Assembly: GCA_963787375.1 (NCBI GenBank)
Contig: CAWBCR010000027.1
Span: 62,001 to 126,000 of the forward strand
Source of the DNA: CAWBCR01 sp963787375
Lineage (GTDB): Bacteria > Chloroflexota > Anaerolineae > Aggregatilineales > UBA3940
Reading direction: 5' to 3'
DNA: 64,000 bases
Shown: positions 26,445 to 34,901 of the stretch, piece after piece
Layout: each line of letters starts with the position of its first letter
Numbering within the stretch: position 1 is the stretch's first letter
Translations under genes and position numbers: made by a program
Notes under the pieces: model-generated
Databases searched by the model: none
The model's input: only the letters and a program-made list of their open reading frames with translations
What the model was told of the DNA's origin: nothing

Positions 26445-27227
26445 TTAGCCGCCCCGCTCGTTGGGCGGGATGATCCATTTTTGATCGTCGTCGTCCTGTG
26501 GCTGGCTGCCCTTTTCGTTATCGGGGATCAGCGGGCGGAACGACCCTTCGATCACCGGGCCGCGCGGTTTGCTGGCCTGCTGCGCGCTGCGCTTGACATC
26601 CTGCGCAGCGTTGTGCAGATCCTGTGCCGCGTTGGCCATGAACTTCTTAATGCCAGTCCATACCGTTCCCGTCACAAACTGATCGGCCTTGTCGAGCAGC
26701 TCATGCATGGTATCGAGCACATCGTCGTCGCCATCCCAGTACTGGCGCAGCTTGGCTTCGCCTGTAGTGCCCATTATCTTGAGCACGCGGCTCAGCGCCA
26801 GCATCCCGACGATGGCGTCGTCGATCAGCCCGGCGGGGCCCATCACGGCCTCGGGCATCAGGTCGACAGGGATGATGATGTACGCCGAGGCGGCAGCGAT
26901 CTCCGCCTTGAGCGTCGGTGACACCTGCGGATCGGCCATCAGGCGCACCAACAGCGCCATGATGTCGGGGACCAGCAGGACGTACTTAGTGACGGCCTTG
27001 CCCGCGCCCGCGCCCTGCGCCCAGGCGACGATCTTGCTGCGCACGCGCTGGTAGAAGTCCTGTGCCTGGATCGCGTTGTACTCTACGACCTGCGGCACCA
27101 CGGGCTTCGGCTCGACCGCCGGCGGCTTGTCGATGTCAAGATAATCGTAGTTCAGACCACGAATGGGATCCGAGCCCCACGGGGTCGGTCCCCTATTGCT
27201 CTTCTTGCTCTGATCCTGATCACTCAT
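26445..27227 (-). CDS. YkvA/DUF1232-domain protein
   Basis: 260 residues. The DUF1232 core lies at about residues 95-150 (LKAEIAAASAYIIIPVDLMPEA, GPAGLIDDAIVGMLAL): a hydrophobic helix with the PxD motif and a following Asp-Asp. Flanks are polar and charged, with a Gln/Asp-rich C-terminal tail. No enzymatic role is known for this family. Its ATG is preceded by GAGGGA. Upstream, 27228-27315 is the likely promoter region but shows no clear consensus. Confidence 0.75.
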   Translation of the reverse strand: MSDQDQSKKSNRGPTPWGSDPIRGLNYDYLDIDKPPAVEPKPVVPQVVEYNAIQAQDFYQRVRSKIVAWAQGAGAGKAVTKYVLLVPDIMALLVRLMADPQVSPTLKAEIAAASAYIIIPVDLMPEAVMGPAGLIDDAIVGMLALSRVLKIMGTTGEAKLRQYWDGDDDVLDTMHELLDKADQFVTGTVWTGIKKFMANAAQDLHNAAQDVKRSAQQASKPRGPVIEGSFRPLIPDNEKGSQPQDDDDQKWIIPPNERGG

Positions 27228-27315
27228 TGTGCACCATTCCCTCTCTCTTGCGAATCACATACCAGTACGCACGAGTCTCATTCCAGTTGCATGCAACACA
27301 CCCCGCCGTGAGAGA

Positions 27316-27529
27316 TCAGCCGCCGCGCCTCGTCTGCTCGTCGGGCTGAAACACCTCTTCGACACGCAGGCCAAACAGCCGCGCGATGCTGAAAGCCAGC
27401 TCAAGGCCGGGCACAGCTTTGCCGGTCTCGATGGCGTGCACTGTCTGGCGGCTGACGCCCAGCCGCTCGGCCAGCGCTGCCTGAAGTCCATTCGCGCTCG
27501 GATCGCAGCGCCCTGAGCTGGTTCTTCAC
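27316..27529 (-). pseudogene. Short XRE-family regulator, split by a one-base frameshift
   Basis: A GTG at 27529 behind GGGGG opens KNQLRALRSEREWT; then the frame breaks at the AA (plus strand) 27484-27485. Removing one base gives QAALAERLGVSRQTVHAIETGK, a textbook XRE helix-turn-helix, and a short dimer tail ending at 27316, 70 residues in all. Proteins of this size commonly follow a small membrane protein gene, as here (gap 19 bases). Pseudogene or assembly error. Confidence 0.8.
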
Positions 27530-27548
27530 GGCTGCCCCCATCGCGCGA

Positions 27549-27743
27549 TCAGTGCCGCTGCCACAGAATCAGGTTGACACCCAGGCCCAGCACGGTGCCC
27601 AACAGCACGCCGACGATCATCCAGCGCGCCGGGTTCTCGGTCAGGATGCCGACCACTGCCCCAACGCCCAGCCCGATCACCAGCCACAGGCCCATGCCTG
27701 TCCCACGCGCGTGTCGCTGCTTGGTCTCCGGTTCGTGTTCCAT
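27549..27743 (-). CDS. Small two-helix membrane protein
   Basis: 64 residues with a charged N-terminus and two hydrophobic helices (LWLVIGLGVGAVVGIL and WMIVGVLLGTVLGLGVNLIL). No catalytic motif. It sits directly upstream of the XRE regulator on the same strand, a pairing known from many bacteria in which the membrane protein may be regulated with, or act on, the HTH protein. Function not known. Confidence 0.65.
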   Translation of the reverse strand: MEHEPETKQRHARGTGMGLWLVIGLGVGAVVGILTENPARWMIVGVLLGTVLGLGVNLILWQRH

Positions 27744-27895
27744 GCCTGTTCCTTCTGCGCGGGTTCACCTGCCAGCATCTTACGCGCTTCAGCGAGCGCT
27801 GTCAAGCCCCCTTTACATTCCCCTCACCCGGCCACTAATGTGCGTTATAATGAGTTTGCCACCATTTTGCGAATCCATCACCAGTGAGGGTGTAC

Positions 27896-29047
27896 ATGAA
27901 TTTCGAACCGACCGACGAGCAGCGCATGTTCCGCGCTGCTGTGCGCGACTTTGTCGCCAACGAGATCACACCTTTTGCAGCCGAGATCGACCAGAAGCAG
28001 GAGCTACGCTGGGAGGCCATCGCCAAGATGCCTGCGCTGGGTCTGACCGGCCTGCAGGTGCCAGAGGAATACGGCGGGGCGGGCATGGACAGCGTCAGCG
28101 CGGCGATGGCGCTTGAGGAGATCTCGCGCGGGTGCGGCAGCACCGGGCTGGCCGTCGCGGCGCACAACGGCCTGTGCTGCTTTCCGATCGTCAAATGGGG
28201 CACGCCGGAGCAAAAGGAGAAATACCTCCCTACCCTGACCAGTGGCAAGGTGCTGGGATCGCTGGCGCTCACCGAGCCGGACGCCGGCTCCGATCTCGCC
28301 GGAGGCGTGCGCACCAGCGCTGTCAAAGAGGGCGATAGCTGGATCATCGACGGGGCCAAGACGTGGATCACCAACGCAACCAGCGCGCCGGTCGTCGTGA
28401 CGCTGGTGCGCACCGATCCTCAGGCGGCCAAGCCGTCGCGCGGGCTGAGCCTGATCGTCGTCGAGCGCGATGTGCCGGGCTTCAGCGTCGAGCCGCCGAT
28501 CTCCAAGCTGGGGGTGCGCGGCTCGCACTCCTGCCCGCTGACTTACGAAGAGGTGCGCGTGCCGCTCGCCAACCTGCTGGGCGAAGAGGGTCGCGGGCTG
28601 TATCAGACGCTCCAGACGCTCGATGGCGGGCGAGTCGGCATTGCGGCGGTGTGTGTGGGGCTGGGCCAGGCGGCGCTCGACGCTGCGCTGGCCTATATCG
28701 ACCAGCGCAGCACCTTTGGCGTCAAGCTGCAAGACCACCAGGCGGTACAATTCAAAATTGCCGACATGGCCGCACGGCTGGAGCAGGCACGGCTGTATAC
28801 CTACTTTGCGGCGTGGAAGAAGGACCAGGGCGGCGACTTCGGCAAGGAGGCGGCCATCGCCAAGATGATGGCCTCCGACGCGTCGGAGTTCATCGCGCGC
28901 GAGGCGATCCAGCTTCACGGCGGCTACGGCTACAGCACCGAGTTCCCCGTCGAGCGCATCTACCGCGATCAGCGGCTGATGAGCATCGGTGAGGGGGCCA
29001 ACGAGATTCTGCGGATGGTCATCGCACGGCACGTGATCGGCGCGTAG
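27896..29047 (+). CDS. Acyl-CoA dehydrogenase
   Basis: 383 residues from the ATG at 27896 (GAGGG upstream). FAD flavoenzyme of the short/branched-chain type: GSLALTEPDAGSDLAGG and WITNATSAPVVV for flavin and substrate contact, RVGIAAVCVGLGQAALDAALAY, and LHGGYGYSTEFPVERIYRDQRLMSIGEGANEI with the catalytic base Glu in the GEG position. Introduces the alpha-beta double bond in acyl-CoA. A TATAAT at 27846-27851 is a likely -10. Acyl-chain preference cannot be told. Confidence 0.93.
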   Translation: MNFEPTDEQRMFRAAVRDFVANEITPFAAEIDQKQELRWEAIAKMPALGLTGLQVPEEYGGAGMDSVSAAMALEEISRGCGSTGLAVAAHNGLCCFPIVKWGTPEQKEKYLPTLTSGKVLGSLALTEPDAGSDLAGGVRTSAVKEGDSWIIDGAKTWITNATSAPVVVTLVRTDPQAAKPSRGLSLIVVERDVPGFSVEPPISKLGVRGSHSCPLTYEEVRVPLANLLGEEGRGLYQTLQTLDGGRVGIAAVCVGLGQAALDAALAYIDQRSTFGVKLQDHQAVQFKIADMAARLEQARLYTYFAAWKKDQGGDFGKEAAIAKMMASDASEFIAREAIQLHGGYGYSTEFPVERIYRDQRLMSIGEGANEILRMVIARHVIGA

Positions 29048-29061
29048 GGGACAGCATGCGG

Positions 29062-29086
29062 CAGGGGAACGTCAGGCGCTCCCCTG
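29062..29086. terminator. Hairpin between convergent acyl-CoA dehydrogenase and kinase genes
   Basis: CAGGGGA pairs with TCCCCTG across an 11-base loop and is followed by TCTT on the plus strand. Third member of the CAGGGG hairpin set. Confidence 0.5.
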
Positions 29087-29089
29087 TCT

Positions 29090-29761
29090 TCATGTGTGGA
29101 TGATCAGGGTGGGGTTCGCCGGGTCATCGTTCTGTAAGATGGCATCTGCGCGCTCACGGGGACGCACCTGTTCCAGGTAGAAGCGCTGGGCGGGCCAGAA
29201 GCGCGTGGCGTAACGCGCACGGACGTCATCCACCGAGCCGAAGCGAAACGTGTCGCGCGCTTCAGCGCGTGCCAGTGCCGCCTCGAACGTCACCTCCACA
29301 AAGATCGTGAAGTCCCAGCAGCCGGCCAGCTCAGGCCGCAGTAGAAACACGCCATCGAACAGCAGCACGACGTGGGCGGGCGCGGTGCGCGGCGGCTCAT
29401 CGATTGGCATGTCAGCGATCACGTCCCACACGGCCCGCCGATAGACACGGTCGCCGCCCGGCCCCAGCGGGTCGAGCAGCGCAGCGCGCATCGTGGGATA
29501 GTCAAAGGCGTCCTCGTAGTAGCTCAGGGGTGTGTTGGCAAGGCGCGCGTAGCGTTCGGCGCGCGAGCGCTGAAAGTCATCGGCGGAGGCGCGAATGACG
29601 GGCCTGCCACTCGCCGCCACCAGCGGCGCGAGGTCGTCGGCCAGCGTGGTTTTGCCCGCCGCGTCGATGCCGTCCAGCGCCACGCGTAGCGGATGCGGGC
29701 GCACGACCGCTGCGATCCGGCCCGCCAACTGCGCCAGCACATGTGAGCGGGTTCCGGTCAA
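29090..29761 (-). CDS. Uridine kinase-like P-loop kinase
   Basis: 223 residues. Walker A GIDAAGKTTLADDLA, the DDF motif (RASADDFQRSR) that binds nucleoside in uridine/phosphoribulokinase relatives, LLFDGVFLLRPEL, and an Arg-rich lid (RARYATRFWPAQR). Likely phosphorylates a small alcohol or nucleoside; substrate not proven. Begins with TTG at 29761, overlapping the stop of the upstream gene by four bases. Confidence 0.8.
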   Translation of the reverse strand: MTGTRSHVLAQLAGRIAAVVRPHPLRVALDGIDAAGKTTLADDLAPLVAASGRPVIRASADDFQRSRAERYARLANTPLSYYEDAFDYPTMRAALLDPLGPGGDRVYRRAVWDVIADMPIDEPPRTAPAHVVLLFDGVFLLRPELAGCWDFTIFVEVTFEAALARAEARDTFRFGSVDDVRARYATRFWPAQRFYLEQVRPRERADAILQNDDPANPTLIIHT

Positions 29762-30294
29762 CTGCCCGCGCCTGCCGCGCTGGCCGCCACGGCAGCATCC
29801 TGACGCGCCATGTATGCCAGATACCAGCCCGTCACGATCAGCAACAGCAGTTCATCGCGGCGTTCAGCGCCGACTGGAATCTCCACCGTGCCGACCATCC
29901 TGAACCAGCGATTGCCGGTATTGAATTGCACGACGAGTTGGCCCGCCGCGTCGGTGAAGGCCCACTTTGTGCGCCAGAAATTCTGGCCGCTCCAATGGAA
30001 GACCTGCTCGCTGTTCAGCACCAGATCGCCTTCGTGCCACAGGTTATAGTTCAACGCAGCCAGCCTGGCGTCCGAGTCCGCATTCCAGACGACGACTTCG
30101 CGCTGCCAGAAACCGGGGCGATCAATATACCAGCGCCCGGCGGCGCTGGTTACCGTGGCGCGGTTGGAAAACGCGCCGGTCCACTCCATCGTAGCCACCA
30201 CGTCACTGCCGCTGCGCAGCTCAAAACAGCGCCGCATGCCTTTCGGCTGGTCCCATTCGAGTTGCGAGAGATCGATCGATTCGAGCGAATGCAT
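29758..30294 (-). CDS. Hypothetical protein, beta-rich
   Basis: 178 residues from the ATG at 30294, with AAGGGG about nine bases upstream; the frame continues 20 codons further. Predicted to be mostly beta strands with many Trp and Phe residues and a hydrophobic C-terminal helix (ELLLLIVTGWYLAYMA). It recalls the tubby/LURP-one type barrel (WTGAF, VVVWNADSDARLAAL, VFHWSGQNFWRTKW), but I cannot assign it firmly. It overlaps the kinase gene and is probably co-transcribed with it. Confidence 0.6.
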   Translation of the reverse strand: MHSLESIDLSQLEWDQPKGMRRCFELRSGSDVVATMEWTGAFSNRATVTSAAGRWYIDRPGFWQREVVVWNADSDARLAALNYNLWHEGDLVLNSEQVFHWSGQNFWRTKWAFTDAAGQLVVQFNTGNRWFRMVGTVEIPVGAERRDELLLLIVTGWYLAYMARQDAAVAASAAGAGS

Positions 30295-30389
30295 CGCCAC
30301 TGCCCCTTTCACCGATCCGATCTTATCACAGCCCCGGCGTACCCGGCCTCCCAATCACGGGGGGATTTGCCGGGCGAACCAGCCGCCGA

Positions 30390-31724
30390 TCACTGCGCAG
30401 TGCCGACCTCCTCGGCGCGCTCGCGCATCTGCGCGCGCAGCACCGCGATGTCGCGCGGGATCAGGTACGCACCCACCGCATAGAAGATCGCACACAGCAC
30501 CCAGGCCGTCGTGCAGATCAGCAGCAGCGCCGTCTTGAGGTCGGCGTGCACAGCGATGATCCCGGCCAGCAGCGGGGCAGTGGCCGCGCCCGCGTTTTCG
30601 ATAAACAACTGGATGGCCAGCGCCGTGCTGCGCACTTCGGGCAGCGTGATGTCATACACGGACGAGATCATGTTGGGCGAGGCGAACGGCATGAAGATGG
30701 CCGTCACGCTCAGCGCGATGAGGAACGGAAGCTGCGCCTGCACCGGCATGTTCAGCGCCACCACCAGGAATACCGCGCCCAGCAGCACCGCAATCGCCGA
30801 CACGATCAACCGCCCGCGCGGGGTGCGCTTGAAGGCCCAGTCGCCTGCCGCCCCGCCGACGAAGTAGCCCGACGCCAGGATGAGCACGACAATGGTCATA
30901 GTGATCAGGATCGCGTTCGACGAATAGCCGCGTTCGACCTCCAGATAGCGGAAGATCCAGAACGTGATCACCTGCCACGGGAACACGCCAAAGAAGCCCT
31001 GGATAAACAGCACGATCATCGTCGGTTTGCGGAACAGCGCCCTGGCGGTCTTCCACTCGAAGCGGTAGTTGACGATCTCCTCCAGGTTCGCCATCTCCGG
31101 CTCGCTCTGGCCGCGCGGCGGCTCGCGGACGGCGAAGAAGATGATCGCCGCCATCACGATGCCCAGCGAGCCGGTCAGGTAGAAGACGTTGCGCCAGCCG
31201 ATCACGCCGCCCAGCAGCAAGGCCAGTACCATGCCCAGCAGGTAGCCCAGCGGTGCCGTCAGTTGGAGCGTACCGTAGATCTTGCCACGCACCTCCGGCC
31301 CGAAGTAGTCGGCGATGATGCTGTGCAGGCCAGGATAGCTTGAGTTGTCGATGCCGGTCGAGGCGCGCGTGCCGAGGAACGCCGGATAGGTGGGCGCGCT
31401 GGCGTTGAGCATCGTCGTCACGCCCCAGATCGCCGAAGCCAGTGCCAGCAGCTTGGCGCGCGCGTAGCGGTCGTACAGGTAGCCCCACACCGGGTACAGC
31501 ACCGCCCCGACCAGCAGCGCCACGGTCGAGACCGCACCCATCTGGGCTTCGTTGATGCCAAACGTGTTCATGATCGGCGTGGTGAGCGGGCCAATCAGCA
31601 GCTTGTCCGACTGGTGAAGCAGCATGAACGCGAAGAATACACCGACCACCACCCAGCGGTGTCTGGAATGGACGATGGCCGCGTTTTCCGCCGAAGGAGC
31701 GGCAGCTTCTGGAATGGTTGCCAT
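30390..31724 (-). CDS. MFS transporter, spinster-like
   Basis: 444 residues with about 12 membrane segments. Conserved loop WGYLYDRYARAKLLALAS between helices 2 and 3, and GTRASTGIDNSSYPGLHSIIADYFGPEVRGKIYG, which resembles the spinster/hexuronate-type MFS pattern. Substrate unknown. Transcribed on its own, divergent from the small coiled-coil gene at 31845. Confidence 0.85.
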   Translation of the reverse strand: MATIPEAAAPSAENAAIVHSRHRWVVVGVFFAFMLLHQSDKLLIGPLTTPIMNTFGINEAQMGAVSTVALLVGAVLYPVWGYLYDRYARAKLLALASAIWGVTTMLNASAPTYPAFLGTRASTGIDNSSYPGLHSIIADYFGPEVRGKIYGTLQLTAPLGYLLGMVLALLLGGVIGWRNVFYLTGSLGIVMAAIIFFAVREPPRGQSEPEMANLEEIVNYRFEWKTARALFRKPTMIVLFIQGFFGVFPWQVITFWIFRYLEVERGYSSNAILITMTIVVLILASGYFVGGAAGDWAFKRTPRGRLIVSAIAVLLGAVFLVVALNMPVQAQLPFLIALSVTAIFMPFASPNMISSVYDITLPEVRSTALAIQLFIENAGAATAPLLAGIIAVHADLKTALLLICTTAWVLCAIFYAVGAYLIPRDIAVLRAQMRERAEEVGTAQ

Positions 31725-31814
31725 GGTGTGTCAGGGCCTCCTGTGAACGGACAATGGGTTCGGGTGAACGTTAGGAAGGCTGTCGATCGCTTGCAGGATC
31801 ACGGAAAATGCATC

Positions 31815-31832
31815 GCAGTCGCATGCGGCTGC
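31815..31832. promoter_or_regulatory. Imperfect palindrome upstream of the small coiled-coil gene
   Basis: An 18-base dyad (GCAG-T-CGCATGCG-G-CTGC) sits 12 bases before the ATG at 31845, in the divergent space with the MFS gene. It could be an operator; no regulator is identified. Confidence 0.3.
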
Positions 31833-31844
31833 ATCTAACGCAAT

Positions 31845-32033
31845 ATGGAACGAGAAGCGGAAGACCTGATTCAGAACCTGAATGAGCTGCGGGCGGAGCT
31901 TGACGAGTTAGTGCGCAGCCTGCCGCAGCACTCGGTAAAGCCATCACAGATGATGCGCATTGAGGACTTGGAGGACACCATTGCCGAGGTTGAGGCGGCG
32001 CTCGCCCGCCTCAACAAAGACGATTCGCCTTAG
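31845..32033 (+). CDS. Small coiled-coil protein, function unknown
   Basis: 62 residues, almost entirely charged helix (EDLIQNLNELRAELDELVRSL and RIEDLEDTIAEVEAALARL) with one Pro-containing break between, which suggests a helical hairpin. No known family recognised. No convincing Shine-Dalgarno sequence, but the amino-acid pattern looks coding. A hairpin follows at 32052. Confidence 0.55.
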   Translation: MEREAEDLIQNLNELRAELDELVRSLPQHSVKPSQMMRIEDLEDTIAEVEAALARLNKDDSP

Positions 32034-32051
32034 CGGCCCTCAATGGATAGA

Positions 32052-32077
32052 GGCGGACCACCGGCTGGTGGCCCGCC
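32052..32077. terminator. Hairpin between the small gene and moaB
   Basis: GGCGG and CCACC pair with GGTGG and CCGCC, with one internal mismatch and a short loop. It lies between convergent genes; the T-tract is poor. Confidence 0.4.
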
Positions 32078-32111
32078 CCGTTGTGATCTGGTAGATCGCC
32101 GCGTCGCGCCC

Positions 32112-32630
32112 TCAGCCCGCTCCAAACGCATGGCCCGCTTCAGTGCCCGGCGCGCCGGTCAGCAGCTCCAGCGCGTGCGGCAGAACCGGCAGGATCACCT
32201 CCAGGTTCTCCTTTACGCTCTTAGGGCTGCCCGGCAGGTTGACGATCAACGTGCGGCCCCGAATGCCGCATACCGCCCGTGACAGCATCGCGTGCGGCGT
32301 CACCTGTAGACTGGCCTGCCGCATGGCTTCGGCCAGCCCCGGTGTTTCGCGCTCGATCACGTCGCGCGTTGATTCGGGCGTCACGTCGCGAGGGGCGAAG
32401 CCTGTCCCGCCGGTGGTAATGATCAGGTTTAGCCGCAGCTTGTCCGACCAGCGGATCAACTCGCTCTTGATATACTCGCGCTCGTCAGGCACGGTCGCCT
32501 GCTCGGCGACCTGCCAGTCCGCCTGACCCTCGACCAGTTCGCGGATAATTGGCCCGGACTGGTCGTCATACTTCTGAGCGTATGCCCGGTCGCTGACGGT
32601 CAGAATGCCCACGCTGATCACGTGCGTCAA
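32112..32630 (-). CDS. Molybdenum-cofactor biosynthesis protein, MoaB/Mog type
   Basis: 172 residues with the MogA/MoaB fold: GILTVSDRA, the molybdopterin-binding loop IITTGGTGFAPRDVTPEST, and NLPGSPKSVKENLEVILPVLPHALELL. These proteins adenylylate molybdopterin before metal insertion. The TTG start overlaps the stop of the PHP gene (TTGA), so translation is coupled, although no functional link is obvious. Whether it is MoaB or MogA cannot be told. Confidence 0.88.
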   Translation of the reverse strand: MTHVISVGILTVSDRAYAQKYDDQSGPIIRELVEGQADWQVAEQATVPDEREYIKSELIRWSDKLRLNLIITTGGTGFAPRDVTPESTRDVIERETPGLAEAMRQASLQVTPHAMLSRAVCGIRGRTLIVNLPGSPKSVKENLEVILPVLPHALELLTGAPGTEAGHAFGAG

Positions 32631-34393
32631 TCCTCGTCGTCCAGCCCCAGCAGTTCGCGCCAGGCGCGATGTGTGCTGTCCTGGATACCGTCTTCGGTCA
32701 CGCCATAGTACACGCGGATGTTCCCGTCCTCGCGCTGGGCGAGGTCATAGCGCTTTTTGCCGGCCCGCGTGTAGCTGTCGATCACGGCAATCTCGCCGTG
32801 CCACTTCAGCCGGTTCGGGTCGTAGCCCTTGTCCTCGGCCTGTGTGATGGCGTAGTGCCACAGCTTGCGCGCCGATTTACGCGTCACGTTGCGCACGATG
32901 CTGCCATTGCGCAGATCGCGCAGGTGATGGTAGCGCTCCTCGTTGCGCTTCTCGGTCGCCACGATCTCCACGCCGGTTCGCGGCGCTTCGACATGGCTGC
33001 CATTGCTGGCCCGTGCCGGATGCGGCACGGGCGGCTGCGGCTGCGCGACTACTTCTGGCGGAGCGCTCGGCTCACCGATGTCCTCGACGCCATGAGCGCG
33101 CGCCACCATCTGCACGATCTCGTCACGAACGGCCAGGCTCGTCTCCGTATCGTCACGGACATAGATCTTGTTGTCATCGATGGCGTACGGCGGTTCTTTG
33201 CCCAGCGGAACCTGCACCCGGATAAGGGGAACTCCTTCGGTTTGCAGCACATCGACCTGCGCGTCAACCGGCGGTGTGATCTTGCGCTGAATCTCCGTCT
33301 TCAGGTGATCGACGGCCTGGTTGATATTGTTCACCCCGACCGGCTTCACTTTCGGATTGGAGGACACGCCGATATACAGCGTACCGCCGTTGGTGTTAGC
33401 GAACGCACAGATGTCGGCGATGACGGCATACAACCGCCCACCACGCACCGCCATGCTCTCGTGGAAGGCCTGCACAATAGTGGGGCCTTCCTGCCGCGCC
33501 GAAAGCACGTGGTCAAACGGGGCGGTGGTGCTGCCTCGATAGGGGCGCGTCAGAGCAAAATCGTTACCGGTGAAGACCTCGTAAAGGTCGTCGAAGGTGA
33601 ATTCCTCCGGCAGCAGGATCTCAGTCACGCGCTCCCCTATCCCCAGGTTCTTGGGATTGCGCGAATCGCGCTCCAGCCGGTGGGCGTCTGATCCCTGAAT
33701 GCAGCGCATCAGACGAGGATACTCCGGCTTCGATCCATCAAAGAAACTGGCGGTAGTGCGCCGGCCATGCCGGTCCAGGTCGGTGACCTCCAGCGCGAAC
33801 AGGTTCGGGTCCTGCGTATAGGCGATGCGGGTCTGCCCGCCGAATGTCATGCCGCGCATGGCGACGCCGTGGCTCGAATTGGCGTGCGCCGCGATGGCAA
33901 TGCCGCCGGCTTCGCGAATGCCGGCGTATGCGGATAATACGTCTGCCGACGCACCGACGTTGGTTTCCCCTTCGTCGAGCGCCTCGGGTGGGATGTTGAG
34001 ATCGAGGAGCAGGTGCTCAAGATAGCGGGTGTCTGTCTCCGGCGAAAATACCCCAAGTATGTGAAATCCGAATGTCGCCGTGAATTCAAAGCCCGGCAGG
34101 ACCAGCATCTTGTCAAACAAGCGCCGGTATTCCTGTAACCTGCGCTGCTCCTCCGGGTTAATCCGCTTGGACTGCTCCAGCCATTCGAGCTGGTCGATCT
34201 CTTCCTGCATCTCCCGGTAACCGCGCACGGTATTGTGATCGCTGAAAGCGATAATATCCACGCCGCGCCGTTCCGCCTGCTGCAATACGTCGAGATAGGT
34301 TACCCCCGACTGTTGGAAATCCTTTGAGGCAGGTGTGTGGAGGTGCAGGTCCATCCTGTACCAATGCTTGCGTCTTTTCTCTTTGCTACTCAC
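32627..34393 (-). CDS. PHP phosphoesterase fused to an AlbA-type (Schlafen) domain
   Basis: 588 residues. The PHP domain fills about residues 12-300: DLHLHTPASKD (H17 and H19), FSDHNT (D52, H53), PGFEFT, AAHANSSHG and GSDAHR are the metal-site blocks. A helical insert at about 60-95 separates motifs. Residues about 308-435 match the AlbA_2/Schlafen domain (ADICAFANTNGGTLYIGVSSN; YAIDDNKIYVRDDT). A Pro-rich linker leads to a C-terminal region (about 478-588) with basic helices and beta strands, unassigned. A nucleic-acid-associated phosphoesterase role is an inference. Overlaps moaB. Confidence 0.8.
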   Translation of the reverse strand: MSSKEKRRKHWYRMDLHLHTPASKDFQQSGVTYLDVLQQAERRGVDIIAFSDHNTVRGYREMQEEIDQLEWLEQSKRINPEEQRRLQEYRRLFDKMLVLPGFEFTATFGFHILGVFSPETDTRYLEHLLLDLNIPPEALDEGETNVGASADVLSAYAGIREAGGIAIAAHANSSHGVAMRGMTFGGQTRIAYTQDPNLFALEVTDLDRHGRRTTASFFDGSKPEYPRLMRCIQGSDAHRLERDSRNPKNLGIGERVTEILLPEEFTFDDLYEVFTGNDFALTRPYRGSTTAPFDHVLSARQEGPTIVQAFHESMAVRGGRLYAVIADICAFANTNGGTLYIGVSSNPKVKPVGVNNINQAVDHLKTEIQRKITPPVDAQVDVLQTEGVPLIRVQVPLGKEPPYAIDDNKIYVRDDTETSLAVRDEIVQMVARAHGVEDIGEPSAPPEVVAQPQPPVPHPARASNGSHVEAPRTGVEIVATEKRNEERYHHLRDLRNGSIVRNVTRKSARKLWHYAITQAEDKGYDPNRLKWHGEIAVIDSYTRAGKKRYDLAQREDGNIRVYYGVTEDGIQDSTHRAWRELLGLDDED

Positions 34394-34544
34394 AGAACAA
34401 CGTTTCTTCCCTTCTGCTACATTCTCTGGTTAACGTCAAATAGGTGGAACTGGCTGCTCCAGCGTTGGAAACATGCCGTGTACTCGACCCGGTAGCCAGC
34501 GCCTGCTGCCCTGTGGGGATCCCCGTAATCAGGCCAGTCTCACC

Positions 34545-34901
34545 TTACAGACCGAGCATCTGATTCAGAATAGCAACGAGTTCACCGGGGTCAAATGGCT
34601 TGATCAGGAAGTGGTCAGCGCCGGCTGCGTAGGCTTCGCTGCCGCGTTCAGCGCCCGAAGCCATAATGACCGGCGTCTCGCTGAAGGCGGGCTCGCCACG
34701 CAGTTGGCGGACGAAATCCGTACCCTCGCGGTCGGCCAGATGAAAATCGACCAGGAAAGCATCAGGTCTCGCCGCCTGTGCCTTCGCCAGGGCCGTATTG
34801 CCATCCGCGGCGAGGACCACGTCAAATCCGTCGAGCTCCAGCAGCGTCTCCAGCAGGCTGACGGTTGTCCTGTCGTCGTCAACTATCATTACTTTTGGCA
34901 C
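34545..34901 (-). CDS. Stand-alone receiver (CheY-like) protein overlapping lon
   Basis: 118 residues, one receiver domain only. MIVDDD at 5-10 holds the acidic pocket, LVDFHL has the phosphoacceptor D52, MASG gives the Thr/Ser switch position (here Ser), and FLIKPFD the conserved Lys-Pro. There is no output domain. It begins inside the last 23 bases of lon, so expression is tied to that gene. No histidine kinase is nearby. Confidence 0.88.
   Translation of the reverse strand: MPKVMIVDDDRTTVSLLETLLELDGFDVVLAADGNTALAKAQAARPDAFLVDFHLADREGTDFVRQLRGEPAFSETPVIMASGAERGSEAYAAGADHFLIKPFDPGELVAILNQMLGL

Noticed and set aside
27884..27895. GTG at 27884 as start of the acyl-CoA dehydrogenase
   Set aside because: The ATG at 27896 has GAGGG at the right distance and gives the family N-terminus.
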